The position numbers were made by a program, and so were the translations under genes. A stretch of DNA of 10,403 nt. Source: Nitrospirota bacterium (GTDB lineage Bacteria; Nitrospirota; Nitrospiria; Nitrospirales; Nitrospiraceae). This document shows positions 6,629 to 10,403 of this stretch, piece after piece. Location of the stretch: the NCBI GenBank assembly GCA_016195505.1, contig JACPZN010000030.1:1-10403 (forward strand). Reading direction: 5' to 3'. Each line of letters opens with the position of its first letter. Position 1 is the stretch's first letter. The notes below the pieces were generated by a model that saw only the letters and a list, made by a program, of their open reading frames with translations, was not told the origin of the DNA and searched no databases.

Positions 6629-7653
6629 TCCAGAGCGTTTCAGAGAAAGCGATCGAGGACGTTCTCAGCTCCGACAAAACAATTCTATCCCATCTTCTTT
6701 CGCTAAAGCCTGCCAATTTAAGTCTTGTTGCTCGGCAAAAAAGTCTCGCATCGGGGGAGCTTGATCTTCTGTACCTTCATGAGGATCAGTTATTACTAAT
6801 CGAAATGAAAGCCGTGAGGTACGAACCGGCTGTTAAGTCGCAAATAAATGCTTACGCCAAAGATTTAGAAGAGCTACAACGCCAAAAGAAGCTGATAAGC
6901 GCAGAAATTCGCAAGATTGTTTTGGTCACGGGCGCTTCTCCACACGACATAGACAGCGGCAAGAAAGAAGCCATTGATGTCGTGATCTATAGGCCAGAAT
7001 CTGTGCTCACGCGATTCTTTGAAAATTTCCGTCAACGGACTTATTTCATGCAACTAAGATCCGGCGACTATGGTGTTGTGAGGCTCGGCCTTCTTAAGCG
7101 TACACTCTGCCTGTTAGGAGCTGGTCATACAAGCGGGGAGATTGCCTCGATAGAAGGGAAATCCAAAAAAACAATCCACAATCGTCTTTCCGTTGCGGGA
7201 CTTTTGGGGCTTGCGGCGAAATACAAAAGCAGTCATTTTCTGACCGATTTTGGCATTTCATTCGTGGACGCCAACGACGAATCTTCCAGTGATAGGCTTA
7301 ACGAAAAACAAGCAGAACTGATAGCGCATTTCCTCAGGGACAATCCGTTTTACTCATCGATCACCTATACCGTCATTTCTATCCTCGAATCTGTATTTGC
7401 ACTGTCAAAGAGCGCGTACCCCGTATCAAGAATCGATGTCCAAGATTACTTCGTAAAGTCAGTGGGTAAGGTTGAAACCTGGAGAACACCAAAGGCACGA
7501 AAGACAGCAACTTATATTTTCTCCAACTATGCGTGCGAACTTGATCTGCTGGCAAAGGTAGGGGATTATTTTTATCTCACTCCTCAAGGAATACAGGCTA
7601 TCCTTCTTCTCCAATTGAACCGATCCCTTAAAATTATTGAAACCCAATACTAG
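6619..7653 (+). CDS. PD-(D/E)XK nuclease-domain protein with winged-helix regions
   Basis: 344 residues, cytoplasmic. The N-terminal 100 residues carry a PD-(D/E)XK nuclease core: Glu47 and Asp49 in SGELDLLYL, then Glu62-Met-Lys64 in LLLIEMKAV, followed by QINAYAKDLEEL (75-86), whose Gln/Tyr spacing is typical of NucS/DUF91-like and restriction-like endonucleases. Residues about 155-215 look like a helix-turn-helix (LCLLGAGHTSGEIASIEGKS, then KKTIHNRLSVAGLLG). Residues about 230-335 include a second winged-helix-like segment ending in YFYLTPQGIQAILL. I infer a DNA-binding nuclease, plausibly in defence or mobile-element control; the specific family is not recognised. The likely start is TTG at 6619, overlapping the zinc-ribbon gene by 10 bases. 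Codon usage is more AT-rich than in the flanking genes, suggesting transfer. All core residues are present and the frame is intact. Confidence 0.8.
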   Translation: MALIQSVSEKAIEDVLSSDKTILSHLLSLKPANLSLVARQKSLASGELDLLYLHEDQLLLIEMKAVRYEPAVKSQINAYAKDLEELQRQKKLISAEIRKIVLVTGASPHDIDSGKKEAIDVVIYRPESVLTRFFENFRQRTYFMQLRSGDYGVVRLGLLKRTLCLLGAGHTSGEIASIEGKSKKTIHNRLSVAGLLGLAAKYKSSHFLTDFGISFVDANDESSSDRLNEKQAELIAHFLRDNPFYSSITYTVISILESVFALSKSAYPVSRIDVQDYFVKSVGKVETWRTPKARKTATYIFSNYACELDLLAKVGDYFYLTPQGIQAILLLQLNRSLKIIETQY

Positions 7654-7688
7654 CAGTAGCCGACAATTGAAGCGCTCTCAGAATATGA

Positions 7689-8363
7689 ACTCAAAATCCG
7701 CCGATAATTGAGGAGAGCGACTTCCCCATCGCGAGCAGTTGGGAACTAAAAGGTCAAAGACTCCACACATCATCGCTCATTTCACTCAAGCATTTCGATC
7801 CGTTTCCGAGGCCAATTGTGTCAGATCTCTTATTGCCTTCTTATGGTTGGTCGCATAAGGAAGCAGGGAAGAAATACTCACAGGGGGAGAAAAGCTTCCG
7901 ATCGACTGCAAGCGCGACCCAATTTACCAATCGTGGGTTTCGAATAATTGTCGATAGGCAACTGAACAAGGTGCGCTTTGTCTTCGATTCGTCTAAAGCC
8001 GATCGTTCCGATTCTGAAATAGCAGCCTGGTTGGACACTGTTGAAAAGAGGGTTGGTCTCGGGCCGCTGAATCCCGAGCCTTATTGGGGTTTTGATGATT
8101 TGAGAAATGTGATGGGCGAGAAGGTAAGAAACTGTTTCTTCGTTGTTGCTGAAAGCAAGGTTGAGCGAGGAGTGGAATATTTCTCCTACCAGAGCTTGTT
8201 GATCCTTTCCGGTTACACGTTTGAGAAATTGCTGCAGTGCTTAGATGAGGGTGTCATTCAAGTGGATTTTGATGCCCGGACCAAGCATAACCACGGAACT
8301 AAGTTTAGAATTAGGCAGGGGGCGTGGAAGAATCTATACTCTGAGGTCGAGAAGATTTTCTGA
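7689..8363 (+). pseudogene. MvaI/BcnI-type restriction endonuclease, 5'-truncated
   Basis: The longest start-codon ORF is a GTG at 7818 (181 residues), but the family-like reading frame continues upstream without a stop to 7689. It encodes DFPIASSWELKGQR, SLISLKHFDPFPRP and then YGWSHKEAGKKY. The Glu and Lys of ELK (codons 7743-7751) fit the catalytic E-x-K of the family, and Asp at 7719-7721 is a candidate metal ligand. No ATG, GTG or TTG precedes 7818 in this frame, and a TGA at 7686 closes it. Downstream hallmarks are GLGPLNPEPYWGFDDL, RNCFFVVAESK and VDFDARTKHNHGTKFRIR. MvaI/BcnI enzymes are Type II restriction endonucleases of PD-(D/E)XK fold. I infer that the first 60 or so residues have been lost, so the gene is probably dead; the 181-residue product would lack the E-x-K. 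No methyltransferase is nearby. Confidence 0.65.
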
Positions 8364-8387
8364 TTCAACAGCCAGATAAAAAATGGA

Positions 8388-8951
8388 TCAGGATATTTTG
8401 GAATGTAGAATTGTATGAACTTGCTCGGACGCTTCTTTAACCAAAACCCCCATCTTCGGGTGTGGCGGTTCGAGGTCGACCGGCCAGTCGTGGTGGCGGA
8501 GGCGTTCGCTGGCGGTGGGGCCGATGGAGGCGACGACCATTTTCTTGAGCGCCGCACGAAAAGGCTCCACCTTTCCGTCTTTTCCCAACACCTGCATGAC
8601 ATGATCGACTTGGGCAGCGTTGGTAATGAGAAGCACCTGGACGTCACCAGCGATCACTCGATCGAGTGCTTGTCTGAGCGGTCCCAGATCCTCCGGGAGC
8701 GCCCACCGATAGATGGGAACCTGAAAGACCTCGGCTCCTCGTTGTTTCAACGCTTCCAACAAATCCAGATTTGACACTCCGTACTCCTGGACCGCAACGC
8801 GCAATCCCTTCACAGGCCGGTACTCGTCCAGCGTAGAGACCAGATCGACCCACGTGTTCGGTTCTGGCACCGTCAGCGTCGGTTGGAGACCGAATGCCTT
8901 GAGGGCTGCAACGGGCTTGGGTCCTCGGGCAACGGTGCGACGGTCAGTCCC
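8388..8951 (-). pseudogene. hemD: Uroporphyrinogen-III synthase, C-terminal part only
   Basis: HemD cyclises hydroxymethylbilane to uroporphyrinogen III in tetrapyrrole synthesis and is usually 240-270 residues. Here the minus-strand frame is HemD-like only from about 8936 down to the TGA at 8390-8388. Landmarks are TVARGPKPVAALK (8936-8898), VPEPNTWVDLV (from the GTG at 8870), RVAVQEYGVSNLDLLEALKQRGAEV, VPIYRW, LLITNAAQVDHVMQV, VVASIGPTASERLR and HPKMGVLVKEA. The first start codon, GTG 8870, gives 160 residues and already omits the ARGPKP region. Upstream, the frame runs into the GATCTG repeats and ends at a TGA (8999-8997). About 100 N-terminal residues, including the first strand of domain 1 and half of domain 2, are missing, so I infer a non-functional remnant. 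A working hemD should exist elsewhere. It converges on the restriction-gene fragment with a 24-base gap. Confidence 0.85.
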
Positions 8952-8968
8952 TGGAAGTCTGATTTGGC

Positions 8969-9027
8969 GATCTGACGATCTGGCAAAGTCATTGGGTCAT
9001 CTGCTGATCTGATGATCTGTCGATCTG
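8969..9027. repeat. GATCTGNN octamer array, hemD side of the four-helix-bundle cassette
   Basis: GATCTG occurs at 8969 and 8977, then at 9006, 9014 and 9022. Spacing is exactly 8 bases within each group, with a 29-base step between groups. The last unit is in GATCTGTTGAGT (9022-9033), an exact inverted match to ACTCAACAGATC at 9441-9452 on the other side of the four-helix-bundle gene. HemD-like coding sequence stops just short of the array. Confidence 0.8.
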
Positions 9028-9064
9028 TTGAGTGTTCGGAATACCGGTCAATCATAAAACCAAA

Positions 9065-9076
9065 AGATCATCAGAT
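9065..9076. repeat. Direct-repeat copy at the 3' end of the four-helix-bundle gene
   Basis: AGATCATCAGAT here is identical to 9448-9459, which lies just upstream of the gene. This copy contains the gene's stop codon (9071-9073 on the minus strand). Confidence 0.75.
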
Positions 9077-9439
9077 TCTCCTGGATTTCGCCGTTCGTCT
9101 GGACGCCGAGAAGATTGCGAGAAGTTCATTAGCTTCTTGCAATAATTCTGCTGTTCGGTTTCCCGAAGCGATACCGGACTCAGTTAGCAATTCTAACCAG
9201 AACATGGTCTCGTCTGTTTCTTCAACGACCGTTCCGAGCTTTGCGATGAACTCGGCGCGTGATCGAGCCCTGCAGACTGCTCGATAGTTGGCTGCGACGG
9301 ATGTTCCAGATCGGACAATCTGATGTCCAAGCACACGAGCTTCAGCTGTCTTAGGCAGTCCTCCGGATAGTCTGATGATGTTGAGCGCAAACTCCTTCGT
9401 TCTCTTGGCTAAGTCCTGTGTTGGGCTGAAGTCTTTCAC
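9071..9439 (-). CDS. Four-helix-bundle protein (S23 / 23S rRNA IVS-encoded / Avd-like family)
   Basis: 122 residues, almost wholly alpha-helical, matching the length of the TIGR02436-type family. Signature segments are LSGGLPKTAEARVLGHQIVR (24-43), SGTSVAANYRAVCRARSRAE (44-63), FIAKLGTVVEETDETMFWLE (64-83) and LLTESGI (84-90). Relatives are encoded in intervening sequences of some 23S rRNA genes and include the Avd accessory proteins of diversity-generating retroelements; most stand-alone members have no known function. They form basic pentameric barrels that bind nucleic acid. The start is GTG at 9439, fixed by an in-frame TGA only 6 bases upstream and no earlier option; there is no strong Shine-Dalgarno. 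Both gene ends touch phased repeats. No reverse transcriptase is in the window. It sits between the broken hemD and the SUMF1 gene on the same strand. Confidence 0.93.
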   Translation of the reverse strand: MKDFSPTQDLAKRTKEFALNIIRLSGGLPKTAEARVLGHQIVRSGTSVAANYRAVCRARSRAEFIAKLGTVVEETDETMFWLELLTESGIASGNRTAELLQEANELLAIFSASRRTAKSRRI

Positions 9440-9440
9440 A

Positions 9441-9468
9441 ACTCAACAGATCATCAGATCGACAGATT
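9441..9468. repeat. CAGATCNN octamer array, upstream side of the four-helix-bundle gene
   Basis: CAGATC at 9447 and 9455 and CAGATT at 9463 are in exact 8-base phase and are the reverse complement of the units at 8969-9027. ACTCAACAGATC (9441-9452) is inverted relative to 9022-9033, and AGATCATCAGAT (9448-9459) is a direct copy of 9065-9076. The array fills most of the 31-base gap between the two minus-strand genes. Confidence 0.8.
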
Positions 9469-9470
9469 CT

Positions 9471-10295
9471 TCACTTCGCATCTGCAGCGCATCTGAATCC
9501 AGTCGATTCGTTCCGGATCGTCGGATCGCTATCCACGCGGGTGAAGATGCGGACGGTCGGGGTCTCGTTTTGCCAGCCTGATCCGCGGAGGACGCGCTTG
9601 GTGCCGCTCTCGGGGCCTTTCGGATTCTTCGCCGGGCTCTTCTCATAATACTTGGCGTCGTACCAATCATTGACCCATTCCCAGACATTGCCGGCCATGT
9701 CGTAGGCGCCGAACGGGCTTTTCCCCGCTTCATAGCTGCCTACAGGCATCAACGTCTTTTCACCGATCCACCGCTGGTTGAAATTCAGGTGTTTATCGGT
9801 CGGCTCGACATTGCCCCAGGGGAATCGCCGATCCGTTGTTCCCTTGGCCGCTTTTTCCCACTCGGCTTCCGTCGGTAGCCGCTTCCCAGCCCATGCGCAG
9901 TAGGCATCCGCGTCGGCCCAATCCACATTGATCACGGGCCGGTCCGTGAGCGAGTCCGGGATGGCCTCGCCCTGCCAGAGATTGCGCGTGGGGTTTTTCG
10001 GATTCTGCGGAACTCGATGGCCGGTGGCTTTGACGAACTCGAGAAACCGACCGTTGGTCACTTCGAACTTATCGATGTAGAAGGCATCCACGAACACGTC
10101 GTGGCGAGGGTACTCGTCGCGCCCCCCATCACGGTCGCCCTGCGGAACGCCCATTGGGAAGGAGCCTTCCGGCACCAGCACCATCGGAGCGCCGTCTTTT
10201 CCATTGACTTCTTTTTCCAGACCTGCAGCAGACGAAATGGCCTGGGTGATCAGCAGAGACAAGGTGACAGCCAACGCTCGCATCGAAGCATGCAT
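9471..10295 (-). CDS. Exported SUMF1/FGE-domain protein, paralogue of the one at 5211
   Basis: 274 residues from the ATG at 10295. Upstream in-frame ATGs at 10322 and 10304 are less likely, because the Shine-Dalgarno AGGAAGGAG (10313-10305) lies within or against them but is 9 bases from 10295. A signal peptide covers 6-25. The SUMF1 domain spans about 37-272: MVLVPEGSFPMG, RPVINVDWADADAYCAWAGK, RLPTEAEWEKAAKG, FGAYDMAGNVWEWVNDWYD, NPKGPESGTKRVLRGSGW and GFRCAAD. The catalytic-cysteine stretch of FGEs is replaced by GSGWQNETPTVRIFTR, with no cysteine, so formylglycine synthesis is unlikely. It shares long blocks with the protein at 5211, including the NPKGPE(K/S)GT segment, but lacks that protein's insert around the LYPP region. 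Probable role is periplasmic; substrate unknown. Confidence 0.88.
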   Translation of the reverse strand: MHASMRALAVTLSLLITQAISSAAGLEKEVNGKDGAPMVLVPEGSFPMGVPQGDRDGGRDEYPRHDVFVDAFYIDKFEVTNGRFLEFVKATGHRVPQNPKNPTRNLWQGEAIPDSLTDRPVINVDWADADAYCAWAGKRLPTEAEWEKAAKGTTDRRFPWGNVEPTDKHLNFNQRWIGEKTLMPVGSYEAGKSPFGAYDMAGNVWEWVNDWYDAKYYEKSPAKNPKGPESGTKRVLRGSGWQNETPTVRIFTRVDSDPTIRNESTGFRCAADAK

Positions 10296-10304
10296 CGAAT
10301 TCAT

Positions 10305-10313
10305 CTCCTTCCT
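10305..10313 (-). promoter_or_regulatory. Shine-Dalgarno that decides the start at 10295
   Basis: On the minus strand AGGAAGGAG is followed by 9 bases and then the ATG at 10295. The ATG at 10304 abuts it directly and the ATG at 10322 lies upstream of it, so 10295 is preferred. Confidence 0.75.
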
Positions 10314-10331
10314 CAACGCCATGAAGGCGCC

Positions 10332-10337
10332 ATCGTA
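10332..10337 (-). promoter_or_regulatory. Candidate extended -10 element of the SUMF1 gene
   Basis: Minus strand TGG-TACGAT resembles an extended -10 (TGN-TATAAT). It would place a transcript start near 10325, just upstream of the Shine-Dalgarno, which agrees with initiation at 10295. No good -35 was found, so this is weak. The rest, 10338-10403, shows nothing recognisable. Confidence 0.25.
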
Positions 10338-10403
10338 CCATACCCGTCGCTGCGGACACAGAAGCCGATTTCCCCGTTGACGGCTGGTAGGGGGTCTCCC
10401 TAC

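Noticed and set aside
6362..8363. Complete restriction-modification system
   Set aside because: No methyltransferase motifs were found, and the endonuclease frame lacks its 5' end.
8969..9027. CRISPR array
   Set aside because: Units are 8 bases with 2-base variable positions; there are no long repeats or unique spacers and no cas gene.
8873..9055. 60-residue minus-strand ORF across the repeats
   Set aside because: It reads the octamer repeats and then hemD sequence out of frame; no start signal.
9071..9439. Part of a diversity-generating retroelement (Avd role)
   Set aside because: No reverse transcriptase, template repeat or variable repeat is visible within the window; stand-alone family members are common.

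Overview
The window looks like a chromosomal segment of a Nitrospira-like bacterium (phylum Nitrospirota). That placement is inferred from the GC-rich backbone, the style of the exported SUMF1-domain proteins and the short phased intergenic repeats. No rRNA or marker gene confirms it, so it is tentative. No tRNA, rRNA or CRISPR array was seen, and no gene-free gap exceeds 300 bases.

Layout. Bases 1-1703 (minus strand) carry tdh followed by the 5' half of kbl, which runs off the left edge. These are the two steps that convert L-threonine to glycine and acetyl-CoA. Bases 1797-4547 (plus strand) carry an exported protein with a TonB/TolA C-terminal-like domain, a periplasmic YceI-family protein and a zinc-dependent alcohol dehydrogenase. 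Bases 4600-6152 (plus) form a probable two-gene unit: an exported LolA/DUF4412-like protein and an exported SUMF1-domain protein.

Bases about 6190-8365 are visibly more AT-rich and look horizontally acquired. They hold a small zinc-ribbon protein with an acidic tail, overlapping by 10 bases a PD-(D/E)XK nuclease with winged-helix regions. Both appear to start at TTG. Next comes a 5'-truncated MvaI/BcnI-type restriction endonuclease gene whose ELK motif lies upstream of every usable start codon. No DNA methyltransferase is present.

Bases 8388-10322 (minus strand) contain the C-terminal part of a uroporphyrinogen-III synthase (hemD), broken at its 5' side. The break lies beside a cassette made of a four-helix-bundle (S23/Avd-like) gene with phased GATCTG octamers on both sides in opposite orientation. 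A second exported SUMF1 paralogue follows. Both SUMF1 proteins lack the cysteine pair of true formylglycine-generating enzymes.

The points most worth a second look are the repeat-bounded four-helix-bundle cassette at the hemD break, the zinc-ribbon/PD-(D/E)XK pair, the decayed restriction gene, and the phased CTGA-core heptamer/octamer arrays that recur in three separate gaps.
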